Shown here one piece after another: positions 52,348-61,747 of a DNA stretch of 64,000 nt. Made by a program: the position numbers and the translations under genes. The stretch is from Sediminibacterium roseum (lineage in GTDB: Bacteria > Bacteroidota > Bacteroidia > Chitinophagales > Chitinophagaceae): contig NZ_JAACJS010000006.1 of assembly GCF_009939005.1 (NCBI RefSeq), positions 59,862 to 123,861 of the forward strand, given 5' to 3'. Every line of letters begins with the position of its first letter. Positions within the stretch are counted from its first letter, which is position 1. The notes below the pieces were generated by a model. That model was not told the origin of the DNA, did no database searches, and saw nothing but the letters and a program-made list of their open reading frames with translations.

Positions 52348-52962
52348 ATGAAAAAACAACATTTTTTTACCGCCGCAAGCATTTTTGCCCTTTTTGCTTT
52401 GTCATGTAGTAAAAACGAGAATGGGTTAAAACTCCAGGCCCATAATGAAAATAGGATGATGGATAGTATGCATTCTATGATGGCCCGGATGGATGCGATG
52501 ACACCCACCAACGATCCAGAAATTGATTTTGTTAAGATGATGATTATGCATCATCAAGGCGCTATAAACATGGCCGGGATCGAACTACAGTCCGGAACAA
52601 GTGACACATTAAAGAAAACAGCGCAGAAAATTATCACTGCGCAGCAAATGGAGATTCAACAATTGAATTTGATACTTGCCAGCCTTTCCAATGACAATAC
52701 TGATCCCTCTTTTACTGCAGAGCAAAAAGAAAACATGATGAAAGGGGCAAAAGTTGCCGATATTCAAGTTATAACTGGTGATATTGACAATGATTTTGCT
52801 ACCTTAATGATTGTACATCATCAGGGTGCCCTAGACAATGCATCTGCTTATTTGCATCATGGAAATCACTCACAGCTTAAACAGATAGCTACGAATATAA
52901 TGTCTTCCCAGCCCAAGGAAATCCAAGAACTGAGCAACTGGCTTGTTTCAAATCGACGATAA
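52348..52962 (+). CDS. DUF305 lipoprotein, two repeats
   Basis: A 204-residue exported lipoprotein from ATG 52348 (MKKQHFFTAASIF; lipobox ALSC). Two DUF305 units carry IMHHQGAINMAGIEL and IVHHQGALDNASAYL. The two His pairs and the Met-rich stretch before them (MMDSMHSMMARMDAM) are likely copper ligands. Probably a periplasmic or membrane-surface metal binder of ferritin-like helical fold. Divergent from the AraC regulator. The longer frame from 52276 lacks a signal. Confidence 0.88.
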   Translation: MKKQHFFTAASIFALFALSCSKNENGLKLQAHNENRMMDSMHSMMARMDAMTPTNDPEIDFVKMMIMHHQGAINMAGIELQSGTSDTLKKTAQKIITAQQMEIQQLNLILASLSNDNTDPSFTAEQKENMMKGAKVADIQVITGDIDNDFATLMIVHHQGALDNASAYLHHGNHSQLKQIATNIMSSQPKEIQELSNWLVSNRR

Positions 52963-53041
52963 ACAAAATTGAATGATAGATAGGATTTTACCTGTTTCTT
53001 CAGCTTCTGGCGATAATAATAACCTGAAAATTTTGAATGGC

Positions 53042-53104
53042 TGTCTCAAACACCTTGCTTAAGACCTAATTGAAACTATAGTGAAAATGAGGTGTTTAGG
53101 ACAG
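53042..53104. repeat. Imperfect inverted repeat CTGTCTCAAACACC/GGTGTTTAGGACAG
   Basis: Fourteen-bp arms with two differences, 35-bp spacer. CTGTCTCAAA resembles ends of several IS families, so it may be a small IS-derived scar. The 262 bases between genes here show nothing else besides a TAACTTTA box near 53165. Confidence 0.4.
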
Positions 53105-53224
53105 AAAACAGGAATTGTGTAAATATTTCTCAAAATTATGTAAAAAGTAACCGGATTAGAAGCTTAACTTTATGTTCTCGCATTTTTATGTTCTTACATA
53201 AATTGCAAGCTTTCCGGGGACCCT

Positions 53225-53704
53225 ATGATAAAAAATATATCCATACGTTTTAGAGCGGCTTTCCTGCTGGCTGTATTCTTTTTGAATACAGCTGTTGGTT
53301 TTGCATGTGCAATTGGCGTGGATATGGGTTTTAATGCCAAACATCATAACGAAACCCCAGTTTCTCCCCCTATACATGTGCATGCAGATGGGAAAAAGCA
53401 TGTACACAAAAAAACCGGTGGACATGCCCATAGCAGGAAAGCCCAAGCCCACGAAAAATCTGACAGTAAAGACAATTGCTGTAAGGATAAAGTTGTAAAA
53501 ATGGAGCAGGCTGATAAATCAAGACCCGCATCCACTATAGGTGTTATTGTACCTTTGCACTCTTCAGCGCTGCCCGTTTCATTTTATCATTTTAATATTT
53601 CTGAATACGGTTCGGACAGAGAAAAGAACATCAAGCAATTTGTCCGATGTCACCATCCTCCCATACAAGATATCCGTATTGCCATACAGTCATTCCAGAT
53701 TTGA
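53225..53704 (+). CDS. HYC_CC_PP family His-rich exported protein
   Basis: A 159-residue protein with a signal peptide (residues 1-26, ending VGFAC). A His-rich region follows (HHNETPVSPPIHVHADGKKHVHKKTGGHAHS), then a CC motif (DNCCKDKVV) and the conserved end CHHPPIQDIRIAIQSFQI. The CC and PP motifs fit the HYC_CC_PP group seen with Bacteroidota copper/zinc genes. The His clusters suggest metal binding in the periplasm. First gene of the long plus-strand copper operon. Confidence 0.83.
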   Translation: MIKNISIRFRAAFLLAVFFLNTAVGFACAIGVDMGFNAKHHNETPVSPPIHVHADGKKHVHKKTGGHAHSRKAQAHEKSDSKDNCCKDKVVKMEQADKSRPASTIGVIVPLHSSALPVSFYHFNISEYGSDREKNIKQFVRCHHPPIQDIRIAIQSFQI

Positions 53705-53778
53705 TTTGATGTTATCCGTTAGATCCGTATAGCTATGCCTATGCGTGTAACAGATTTATTCTTATCAAATCAAAGAAA

Positions 53779-54249
53779 ATGAAAAAAATATTATTTCTTG
53801 TTGCCGTCCTCGCAACAACACTGGGTTATTCCTTTGGTCAAACCAGTCCAAAAACAGGTCCTTCGCAATTACTTAGTTTGTATTATGAGATCAAGGATGC
53901 GTTGGTCGCCGGTAACGCAAATGCAGCATCAGACAAAGCAACTGATCTTGTAAAGGCAATTAATGATGCGGACGCGAAAACAATCGGAGACGCAAATCGT
54001 GATGCCCTGTTGAAAGACATCGACGCCATTGCAAAAACAAAAGATCTCAAAGAGCAACGTGTACACTTTGCACCGTTTTCTGATAACATGATTGCGCTTG
54101 CGAAAACTGTAAAGCTTTCTGCTGACCCGGTGTACCAGCAATATTGCCCGATGAAAAAAGCATCCTGGTTAAGTAGCCAGCAGGCAATCAAAAATCCTTA
54201 TTACGGCAGTTCTATGCTTACATGTGGCAGCGTGAAAGCCACTTTGTAA
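53779..54249 (+). CDS. DUF3347 exported protein
   Basis: A 156-residue protein with a signal peptide (1-20, ending SFGQ). DUF3347 helical domain: LLSLYYEIKDALVAGNANAAS ... QRVHFAPFSDNMIALAK, and the ending YQQYCPMKKASWLSSQQAIKNPYYGSSMLTCG. The Cys-Pro-Met and TCG motifs are shared with copper efflux (CusB-linked) proteins. Predicted periplasmic metal binder. 29 bases before its paralogue. Confidence 0.88.
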   Translation: MKKILFLVAVLATTLGYSFGQTSPKTGPSQLLSLYYEIKDALVAGNANAASDKATDLVKAINDADAKTIGDANRDALLKDIDAIAKTKDLKEQRVHFAPFSDNMIALAKTVKLSADPVYQQYCPMKKASWLSSQQAIKNPYYGSSMLTCGSVKATL

Positions 54250-54279
54250 AAACTATTTATTTATCCCTAATCATTCGTT

Positions 54280-54849
54280 ATGAAAAAGATATTCATAGGT
54301 GTGGCATTTATTGCCATTGCACTTACCGCATGCAACAACAATAATAACACGACAGAAGAAAAGAAAAGTGCAGATACCACTCACATGGCAGCAATGCCTG
54401 CACCCGCAACAGGTGGTTCTTCTGTGAAAGAAATTGTTGAACATTACCTGCATATAAAAAACGCATTGACAAAAGATGATGGAAAAGACGCTGCCAATGG
54501 TGGTAAAGCATTGGCGGACGCCTTTGCGAAATTTGACCAGGCTTCAATTATACCCGAACAAAAGAAAACCTACGCTGATATTGTAGGTGATGCTACAGAA
54601 CATGCTGAACACATCGGTATGAATGCTGATAAGATAGCGCACCAGCGCGAACATTTCGAGACACTGAGCAAAGACATCTATGACCTGGTAAAAGCATTTC
54701 CAGCGCAGCAGACGCTTTATAAAGACTATTGTCCTATGTACAATAATGGCAAAGGAGCAACCTGGGTAAGTGAAACAAAGGATATTAAAAACCCTTACCT
54801 GGGAACTAAAATGCCCACCTGCGGTACTCTAAAGGAAACAATTAAATAA
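54280..54849 (+). CDS. DUF3347 lipoprotein
   Basis: A 189-residue lipoprotein (MKKIFIGVAFIAIALTACNN; Cys18). It has the same DUF3347 fold as the previous gene, with a linker of about 40 residues. Conserved motifs: EHYLHIKNALTKDD, HQREHFETLSKDIYDLVKAF, YKDYCPMYNNGKGATWVSE, KMPTCG. Differences from the preceding protein suggest an older duplication. Anchored on the periplasmic face of a membrane. Confidence 0.88.
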   Translation: MKKIFIGVAFIAIALTACNNNNNTTEEKKSADTTHMAAMPAPATGGSSVKEIVEHYLHIKNALTKDDGKDAANGGKALADAFAKFDQASIIPEQKKTYADIVGDATEHAEHIGMNADKIAHQREHFETLSKDIYDLVKAFPAQQTLYKDYCPMYNNGKGATWVSETKDIKNPYLGTKMPTCGTLKETIK

Positions 54850-54851
54850 CT

Positions 54852-55319
54852 ATGACCCGCAATAAAAAAATAATATTATTTGTGGCTGTGGTATTGATTG
54901 CCATCCAGTTTATACAACCTGCCCATAATATAAATGGGCAGGTGTCGCCGGGGGATTTTGGCAAAATTTATTCTGTGCCAGTTAATGTCCAGACATCTCT
55001 TCAGGTTGCCTGCTATGATTGTCACAGCAACAACACCCGCTATCCCTGGTATGCAAATATTCAGCCGCCGGGATGGATGATGGCCCGGCATATAAAAAAT
55101 GGAAAAGCCAAGTTGAACTTTAGTGAATTTGGCTCCTATACAGGAAGAAGACAGATCAGCAAGCTGAAGGGAATCGCTACACAGATCAAAGACGGTGATA
55201 TGCCCCTGTCTTCATATACGCTTATCCACAAAAACGCAATTCTCTCAGCGGCAGATAAGAATTTAATCATTGAATGGGTATATAAAACTGCGGACAGTCT
55301 CTCCGCAATTAGTAACTAA
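54852..55319 (+). CDS. Haem-binding domain protein (CxxCH)
   Basis: A 155-residue protein with an N-terminal membrane helix (~6-22). A single haem-type motif ACYDCHSN is followed by NTRYPWYANIQPPGWMMARHI and a conserved GKAKLNFSEF. The pattern is that of the Haem_bd family of Bacteroidota. It may be an electron carrier on the periplasmic side; partner unknown. It starts 2 bases after the DUF3347 stop, so they are coupled. Confidence 0.87.
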   Translation: MTRNKKIILFVAVVLIAIQFIQPAHNINGQVSPGDFGKIYSVPVNVQTSLQVACYDCHSNNTRYPWYANIQPPGWMMARHIKNGKAKLNFSEFGSYTGRRQISKLKGIATQIKDGDMPLSSYTLIHKNAILSAADKNLIIEWVYKTADSLSAISN

Positions 55320-55333
55320 TTAAATAACCTATC

Positions 55334-55843
55334 ATGGAACACGCACATACCAATCAAAAAGCTTCCGGCGAACATAAGATGCAAAATATGGAAGCGCAGC
55401 ATTATACAAAACTGCTGGTCATGATCATCCTTTCTTTTGCTGCTATGTTTTTTCTAATGTATGCAATGGTAGATCATTTCCCCAATGTCGTTTTGAATAT
55501 TAACCAGGTGTATATGGCAGCCCTGATGACGGCAGCGATGGTGGTAATAGAACTCGTGATTATGGGCGGCATGTACAAGAACAAAAAAAGGAACATCATT
55601 ATTCTTATTGCCGGAGTTCTTGTCGGAACCTTCTCGTACCTGGGGATCCGCCAGCAATCTTTTGTGGGCGACAAGCAGTTCCTTAAGTCAATGATCCCCC
55701 ATCATGCCGCAGCTATATTGATGGTGGAAAAGTCGGATTTGACAGACCCGGAAGTCAAACAACTCGCCCAGGACATCATCAGTTCGCAACAAAAGGAAAT
55801 TGATTTTATGAAAGCCAAAATAAAGGCAATGGAAACTAAATAA
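55334..55843 (+). CDS. Membrane DUF305 protein
   Basis: A 169-residue protein. The first ~100 residues hold three membrane helices (MIILSFAAMFFLMYAMV, AALMTAAMVVIELVIMGGMY, IIILIAGVLVGTFSYLG). The rest is one DUF305 unit: SMIPHHAAAILMVEKSDLTDPEVKQLAQDIISSQQKEI. The HH pair is in PHHAAA. Membrane-anchored form of the same family as 52348 and 61748. Confidence 0.85.
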   Translation: MEHAHTNQKASGEHKMQNMEAQHYTKLLVMIILSFAAMFFLMYAMVDHFPNVVLNINQVYMAALMTAAMVVIELVIMGGMYKNKKRNIIILIAGVLVGTFSYLGIRQQSFVGDKQFLKSMIPHHAAAILMVEKSDLTDPEVKQLAQDIISSQQKEIDFMKAKIKAMETK

Positions 55844-55875
55844 GGCTTAGGTATATTTTATCGGAAAAGTTTGTT

Positions 55876-55950
55876 ATGAAAAAAATAAAAATAGTAATCA
55901 TAAAAATCTTGAAAAGCATATTTCTCCGGAAGAAAGAATGTTGTAAATAA
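55876..55950 (+). CDS. Possible 24-residue peptide ending in ECCK
   Basis: ATG AAA AAA ATA ... GAA TGT TGT AAA TAA between the DUF305 and DUF4440-like genes. The product is basic and hydrophobic, with a terminal Cys-Cys-Lys like two other proteins of this block (NCCK at 53225, ACCK at 62505). Could be a metal-binding micropeptide or chance. Confidence 0.22.
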   Translation: MKKIKIVIIKILKSIFLRKKECCK

Positions 55951-55963
55951 TCAATCAAAAGTC

Positions 55964-56407
55964 ATGAAAAAAATAATCATACTCGTAAGCGGCTTACTTT
56001 TTAACCTGGTCGTATTTGCGCAAATCAAGGATGTGGATGCTGTAAAAGCGATACTGAAACAATACAGCGATGCAGTTACAAAGCTGGATATAACCGGCAC
56101 AGAAAAACTGTTTACGCCGGATTCAAAAATATTCGAATCAGGTGGTAGTGAAGGTAGCTATGCACATTATATGGAGCATCATCTTTTACCTGAATTGAAA
56201 CAGTTTGTATCCTTTAAGTTCAATGATTATAAGGTTGAGGTACAGCTTGATGGCAACTATGCTTTTGCCGTGGAAACCTATAATTATGTTATTGTCACGG
56301 ACAAAAATAAAGATGAGGTAAAAAGAAAAGGCATAGCAACATCTGTTTTAAAGAAGTCGAACAATGAATGGAAAATTATGATACTTCACAACTCTTCAAG
56401 AAAATGA
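55964..56407 (+). CDS. Exported SnoaL/DUF4440-like protein
   Basis: A 147-residue protein with a signal peptide (1-19, ending VFAQ) and an NTF2-like domain: VKAILKQYSDAVTKLDITGTEKLFTPDSKIFESGG, HYMEHHLLPELKQF, VETYNYVIVTDK. The HYMEHH cluster could bind metal. Function not established; related proteins are common beside copper genes in this phylum. Its stop overlaps the ATPase start (ATGA). Confidence 0.83.
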   Translation: MKKIIILVSGLLFNLVVFAQIKDVDAVKAILKQYSDAVTKLDITGTEKLFTPDSKIFESGGSEGSYAHYMEHHLLPELKQFVSFKFNDYKVEVQLDGNYAFAVETYNYVIVTDKNKDEVKRKGIATSVLKKSNNEWKIMILHNSSRK

Positions 56408-58494
56408 GTCATATGGCAGGTATTCAGCTACAAAAGTACCGGTGCCCCATGCACCCTCAAATCGTGCAGGATACACCAGGCAAATGTCCTTTGTGTGGCA
56501 TGGAACTGGAGCCTATGCAAATGGATAGTCATACTTCTGTTGTAAAAGGACATGGCAACCATGGAGGAATGATCGCAGATTTCAGAAAGCGCTTCTATGT
56601 GATCCTTGTATTAACAATACCTGTTATGCTGTTGTCTGAAATGATCCAGCAATGGTTAAATATTCAGATAAGTTTTCCGGGATCACGATATGTATTGCTG
56701 GCCTTGTCCTCTATTGTTTTCTTTTATGGCGGCTGGCCCTTTCTCAAAGGGCTGGTAAGCGAAGCAAAAGCAAAAAATCCAGGTATGATGTTCCTTATTG
56801 GCTTTGCCATTACGGTAGCATATATCTACAGTGTAGCGATCGTGTTGGGACTAGAAGGCATGGATTTTTTTTGGGAGTTGGCAACGCTCATCCTTATCAT
56901 GCTTTTGGGACATTGGATAGAAATGAGATCTGTTGCCGGGGCATCAAAAGAGTTGGAGTTGTTAGTACAGTTAATGCCATCGGATGCCCACATGGTGATG
57001 CCTGAAATGGTACATGATGTAAAAACAGAAAGTCTGAAAGAAGGCGATATCATTTTGGTAAAACCCGGAGAAAAAGTAGCAGCCGATGGAATCATACAGG
57101 AGGGCGAAAGTTATTTGAATGAATCAATGCTCACCGGCGAATCAAAACCGGTGCAAAAAGTAAAAGGCGATAAGGTAATTGCCGGTGCGATCAATGGGAA
57201 CGGTTCTATTAAAGTAACTGTATCCCACAGTGCAAAAGATTCTTATCTCTCGCAAGTCATAAAACTGGTAGATGATGCCCAAAAATCAAAATCAAAAACA
57301 CAGTTGCTGGCTGATACAGCCGCGAAATGGCTGACCATTGTTGCATTGGTAGCCGGCATGGCTACTTTTTTATATTGGTACCTGACCGGGCAGCCCTTAG
57401 CCTTTGCAATGGAAAGAATGGTTACCGTAATTGTTATTTGTTGCCCCCATGCTTTAGGATTAGCAGTTCCTTTGGTAGTGGCTAAATCAACGGCCCTGTC
57501 AGCAAAGAACGGATTGCTGATCAAGAACAGGACGGCCTTTGAAAATGCAAGGAAGATAACTACCATCGTATTTGATAAAACAGGGACGCTTACCGTTGGG
57601 AAATTTGAAGTATCAAAAATTGTAACGCTCCAAAAAGAGGTAACGGAAAATGAAATCATCCGGTTGTCTTCGGCCCTGGAACAAAAGTCTGAACATCCTA
57701 TTGCCACAGGAATTTTGCAAAAAGCAAAAGAGCTATCGATCAAAATCCCAGAAACAAAAAACTTTAATGCCATCACAGGCAAAGGCGTTGAAGCGACGAT
57801 CGAAGGCAAAAAAATAGCGGTGGTTAGTCCGGGATATTTAAAAGAAAACAGTATAGCCCTCCCCGAAGGCTTTACCGCCAATGATACTGAAACGATTGTA
57901 TTTGTCATTGTCAATAATCAATTGGCCGGATATATTGCTTTGTCAGATGAGATACGACCTGAATCAGCGGAAGCTATCAGAATTCTGAAGAAAAATAATA
58001 TCAAATCTATTTTACTAACAGGAGATAATAACAAAGTAGCTAAAAGTGTGAGTGAAACATTAGGTATGGACAGTTTTATTGCAGAAGTATTGCCGCACCA
58101 GAAATTAGAAAAAATTAAAGAACTGCAAAGCAAGGGGGAGTTTGTTGCCATGACTGGTGACGGTGTGAACGATGCACCGGCCTTAGCCATCGCAGATGTT
58201 GGCATTGCTGTTGGAAGTGGCAGTGATATTGCGGCAGAAACCGCAGGAATTGTTTTAGTAAACAGCAATCCAACAGATATTGTCAGCCTGATTTTATTTG
58301 GCAAGGCCACTTACAGAAAGATGATTCAGAATTTAATATGGGCAACAGGATACAATGTTATTGCATTACCCCTTGCCGCTGGCGTTTTATATAAGCAAGG
58401 GATTTTATTAAGTCCTGCCGCAGGCGCCGTTTTAATGACAGTAAGTACAATTGTGGTTGCTATTAATGCAAGCATGTTATCCGTAAAAAAATAA
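56404..58494 (+). CDS. copB: Copper P1B-type ATPase, CopB (CPH) type
   Basis: A 696-residue ATPase from ATG 56404; the longer frame begins inside the previous gene. The N-terminal heavy-metal-binding finger is YRCPMHPQIVQDTPGKCPLCGMELEP, and a His-rich linker (HGNHGGM) follows. The transport motif is CCPHALGLAVP, the CopB signature, instead of CPC. DKTGTLTVG, TGESKPVQK and MTGDGVNDAPALAIADVGIAVG are intact. CopB-type pumps move Cu(II) or silver outwards. Coupled to the preceding gene and 10 bases before the oxidase. Confidence 0.93.
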   Translation: MSHMAGIQLQKYRCPMHPQIVQDTPGKCPLCGMELEPMQMDSHTSVVKGHGNHGGMIADFRKRFYVILVLTIPVMLLSEMIQQWLNIQISFPGSRYVLLALSSIVFFYGGWPFLKGLVSEAKAKNPGMMFLIGFAITVAYIYSVAIVLGLEGMDFFWELATLILIMLLGHWIEMRSVAGASKELELLVQLMPSDAHMVMPEMVHDVKTESLKEGDIILVKPGEKVAADGIIQEGESYLNESMLTGESKPVQKVKGDKVIAGAINGNGSIKVTVSHSAKDSYLSQVIKLVDDAQKSKSKTQLLADTAAKWLTIVALVAGMATFLYWYLTGQPLAFAMERMVTVIVICCPHALGLAVPLVVAKSTALSAKNGLLIKNRTAFENARKITTIVFDKTGTLTVGKFEVSKIVTLQKEVTENEIIRLSSALEQKSEHPIATGILQKAKELSIKIPETKNFNAITGKGVEATIEGKKIAVVSPGYLKENSIALPEGFTANDTETIVFVIVNNQLAGYIALSDEIRPESAEAIRILKKNNIKSILLTGDNNKVAKSVSETLGMDSFIAEVLPHQKLEKIKELQSKGEFVAMTGDGVNDAPALAIADVGIAVGSGSDIAAETAGIVLVNSNPTDIVSLILFGKATYRKMIQNLIWATGYNVIALPLAAGVLYKQGILLSPAAGAVLMTVSTIVVAINASMLSVKK

Positions 58495-58504
58495 AAGTAT
58501 TGTT

Positions 58505-61261
58505 ATGAAAAAAATAAGTTTAATCGTTTTTGGGATGGCCCTTTATTTATTTAGCAGTGCCCAGGATATGAAGGGAATGGACATGGGTAAAAAAGAAAGC
58601 AAAGAGCAACCGGTTGTAACCTATACATGCCCGATGCACCCTGAAATTCACGCTGTAAAACCTGGTAACTGTCCTAAATGTGGTATGAAACTGGTAAAGG
58701 AAAAACCAAAGGCAGTTGCAAAACCTGAGAACGGTAAACCTGCTATGCAAATGCCGAAAGACACCATACCAGTAGCTAAATCGCAACAATCCATATCCTA
58801 TACCTGTCCCATGCATCCTGAAATACATGCAGCCAAACCGGGTAACTGCCCCAAATGCGGTATGAAACTAGTCGTAGAAAAGCTTAAAAGTAGTACGCCC
58901 TCCTCTGGAAGTGAAGATCCCAAGGGTATGCAGATGGACAAGATAGATACAGCGGCTAAAAAGCAGGACATGAAAATGGATCACGACATGGGGAACATGG
59001 AGGGAAAAAAAGTAAGCCTGGGTCCAATAAAAACAATCCCAAATAATATACCACCCCGTACAGTGCGTTACGATTTATATATCGCCGACACGCTGGTAAA
59101 TTTTTCAGGCAAAACAAAGAGAGCCATTGCCGTAAACGGCCAGATACCGATGCCAACATTGACATTTACAGAAGGCGATACGGCGGAAATTTATGTACAC
59201 AATGAATTGAATGAGGAAACATCGCTGCATTGGCACGGCCTTTTTTTACCGAATCAATACGATGGCGTTCCTAATCTAACACAAATGCCTATCAAACCTC
59301 ATACAACGCATTTGTACAAATTCCCGATCATTCAAAGTGGAACGCATTGGTATCACAGCCATACGGGATTGCAGGAACAGATTGGTATGTATGGTATGTT
59401 TATCATGAATAAAAGACATGAGTGGAACATACCTACCATACCCCTCATATTGAGTGAATGGATAGATATGAATCCGAAAGAAGTCCATCGCAGCCTCCAT
59501 GCAGCTACGGATTGGTTTGCTGTTCAAAAAGGCAGTACGCAAAGTTATACGGAAGCTATAAAACAAGGTCATTTGAAAACAAAACTTACCAATGAATGGA
59601 AGCGGATGAATGCAATGGATCTCACAGATGTGTATTATGATCAATTCCTGGTCAATGGAAAAAATCAATTGGAACAACCTCAATTTAAAGCAGGCGATAA
59701 AGTAAGACTTCGAATAGCAAATGGCGGGGCATCAGATTATTTCTGGTTATCATATGCAGGAGGTAAAATCATAGTAGTAGCCTCGGATGGCAATGATGTA
59801 GAACCGGTAGAGGTTGACAGGTTGATCGTAGCCGTTTCAGAAACCTACGATGTAGTTGTTACTATTCCGGAAAATAAAAGTTATGAGTTTTTAGTAACTC
59901 CGGAAGACCGTACCAAGTTTGCATCCGTATGGCTTGGCGCTGGTGAAAAAGTTGCCGCCACAAAAATGAAGCGGCCAAAATATTTTGCCGGCATGAAGAT
60001 GATGAACGACATGATGGACATGAAAGGGAACCTGATTGAAATGGAAGGCATGGTTATGCAAAACCAGATCATGGACATGAATACAGTTATGTATCCTGAA
60101 ATAACTGGAGAAGAAAAATCCAAAAAGGAAATGAAAATGAATGCGGCTCCGGTCCAGGATTCACATTCCATGCAAAAGCCCAATAATAATAGCATGCAGG
60201 GCATGAATATGGAAGCTGAAACACCAGATATTGTTACCCTTAATTACAACATGCTGAAATCCCCAACAAAAACTTCGCTTCCAAAAGATGCGCCCATTAA
60301 AGAGCTAAGGTTTGATTTAACAGGAAACATGAACCGTTATGTATGGAGCCTTGACAACAAAGTGGTTTCGGAATCAGATAAAATATTAATTAAAAAGGGA
60401 GAAAATATCAGGATCATTCTTTACAATAACAGCATGATGCGCCACCCTATGCACCTACACGGTCATGACTTCAGACTATTGAACGGTCAGGGGGAATATG
60501 CTCCTATGAAAAATATCATAGACATTATGCCCATGGAGAAGGATACATTAGAGTTTAACGCTAATGTTTATGGCGATTGGTTTTTTCATTGCCATATTTT
60601 ATACCACATGATGAGCGGAATGGGTAGGGTGTTTACTTACGAGAACCAACCCGCAAACCCCGAGATACCTAATCCGAAACTGGCAAAGCGAAAATTATTT
60701 TCCGATGACAGGGAGTTCCACCCGATGGGCAGGATCGGTATAGAAAGTAATGGGACTGACGGTGAATTCATGTTCGCGCAAACCCGGTGGAAAGCAAGCA
60801 CCTTGTGGCATCTGGGCCTGAGCGATATGCATGGGTATGAAAGTGAAACTATGATTGGACGCTATTTAGGCAGGATGCAATGGTGGTTTCCGTATGTTGG
60901 TTTTGACTACCACTACAAAGTAGAGGGCGACGGGCCAAAAAACATATTCGGCAATGAAGACAGGAACTGGTTTGGACAGGCAAGTAATAAAAACAACCGG
61001 AAAACCGTAGTGGCCGGTGTAGCCTATACGTTGCCCATGCTCTTTGTGGCAGATGGACGGATAGATGGTGATGGTAAATTCCGCTTTCAGTTAAGCCGGG
61101 AAGATGTACCTGTTACAAGCCGTTTACGTTTCAACATCATGATCAATACAGACAAAGAGTACATGGCCGGATTTCGCTACATCACTACCAAATATATTTC
61201 CTTGTCCACCCATTACGATAGTGACATGGGATTAGGCGCAGGTATTACTATAACATACTAA
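58505..61261 (+). CDS. Multicopper oxidase (PcoA/CopA type) with two metal fingers and a PcoB-like C-terminus
   Basis: A 918-residue exported protein. After the signal peptide (1-19) come two metal fingers (YTCPMHPEIHAVKPGNCPKCG at ~39 and YTCPMHPEIHAAKPGNCPKCG at ~98) and Met-rich linkers. The oxidase core follows: SLHWHGLFLPNQYDGVPN, GTHWYHSHTGLQEQIGMYG, a Met-rich insert (~500-570), HPMHLHGHDFRLL and WFFHCHILYHMMSGMG. The copper ligands of types 1-3 are present. From ~720 a beta-rich region (REFHPMGRIGIESNGTDGEFMF ... YISLSTHYDSDMGLGAGITITY) resembles the PcoB/CopB outer-membrane barrel. It oxidises Cu(I) to the less toxic Cu(II). Confidence 0.93.
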   Translation: MKKISLIVFGMALYLFSSAQDMKGMDMGKKESKEQPVVTYTCPMHPEIHAVKPGNCPKCGMKLVKEKPKAVAKPENGKPAMQMPKDTIPVAKSQQSISYTCPMHPEIHAAKPGNCPKCGMKLVVEKLKSSTPSSGSEDPKGMQMDKIDTAAKKQDMKMDHDMGNMEGKKVSLGPIKTIPNNIPPRTVRYDLYIADTLVNFSGKTKRAIAVNGQIPMPTLTFTEGDTAEIYVHNELNEETSLHWHGLFLPNQYDGVPNLTQMPIKPHTTHLYKFPIIQSGTHWYHSHTGLQEQIGMYGMFIMNKRHEWNIPTIPLILSEWIDMNPKEVHRSLHAATDWFAVQKGSTQSYTEAIKQGHLKTKLTNEWKRMNAMDLTDVYYDQFLVNGKNQLEQPQFKAGDKVRLRIANGGASDYFWLSYAGGKIIVVASDGNDVEPVEVDRLIVAVSETYDVVVTIPENKSYEFLVTPEDRTKFASVWLGAGEKVAATKMKRPKYFAGMKMMNDMMDMKGNLIEMEGMVMQNQIMDMNTVMYPEITGEEKSKKEMKMNAAPVQDSHSMQKPNNNSMQGMNMEAETPDIVTLNYNMLKSPTKTSLPKDAPIKELRFDLTGNMNRYVWSLDNKVVSESDKILIKKGENIRIILYNNSMMRHPMHLHGHDFRLLNGQGEYAPMKNIIDIMPMEKDTLEFNANVYGDWFFHCHILYHMMSGMGRVFTYENQPANPEIPNPKLAKRKLFSDDREFHPMGRIGIESNGTDGEFMFAQTRWKASTLWHLGLSDMHGYESETMIGRYLGRMQWWFPYVGFDYHYKVEGDGPKNIFGNEDRNWFGQASNKNNRKTVVAGVAYTLPMLFVADGRIDGDGKFRFQLSREDVPVTSRLRFNIMINTDKEYMAGFRYITTKYISLSTHYDSDMGLGAGITITY

Positions 61262-61301
61262 ATAAACAATAACGATTTCCTAACCAATAAATCCAATAAC
61301 C

Positions 61302-61634
61302 ATGAGTCATCAACAAAACCATCAATTGATTGCCGCTCTTAACAATTGTGTGGCAGAATGCAATCATTGTACAACTGCCTGCCTGGACGAGCAGGATGTG
61401 AAGATGCTAGCCAAATGCATCAAACTTGATATTGATTGTGCTGAAATCTGTACCCTTGTTGCCGCCCTTACAGCCCGCGGATCGGATCATGCCAAACACC
61501 TGTTAAAGGAATGTGCAGAAGTGTGCAATGCCTGTGCTGAGGAATGCGAGAAACATGCCAAGATGGGTATGGAACATTGCAGGACTTGCGCTGAAGCATG
61601 CCGTGCCTGCGCAGCTGCCTGTAGTGCAGGTTAA
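61302..61634 (+). CDS. Four-helix-bundle copper storage protein (Csp-like)
   Basis: A 110-residue cytosolic protein without signal peptide. Sixteen Cys residues are spaced as in Csp/DUF326 proteins: NNCVAECNHCTTAC, CIKLDIDCAEIC, ECAEVCNACAEEC, HCRTCAEACRACAAAC. Such proteins bundle four helices lined with Cys that hold many Cu(I) ions. The lack of a signal points to the cytosolic Csp3 type. It follows the oxidase by 40 bases in the operon. Confidence 0.92.
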   Translation: MSHQQNHQLIAALNNCVAECNHCTTACLDEQDVKMLAKCIKLDIDCAEICTLVAALTARGSDHAKHLLKECAEVCNACAEECEKHAKMGMEHCRTCAEACRACAAACSAG

Positions 61635-61640
61635 ATCTAA

Positions 61641-61675
61641 AATAAGAATGTAGTCAGCTAAGCTGCATTCTTATT
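61641..61675 (+). terminator. Hairpin after the Csp gene
   Basis: Ten-bp perfect stem AATAAGAATG/CATTCTTATT with a 15-base loop and weak T-rich tail. May end or trim the long operon, leaving the following genes with their own start. Confidence 0.45.
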
Positions 61676-61747
61676 GTCAATTTCAATACTAGTTTAACCA
61701 GTAAGAAAATACCGAAATAGCTATTTGTCATCATTAAAACAAACAAC

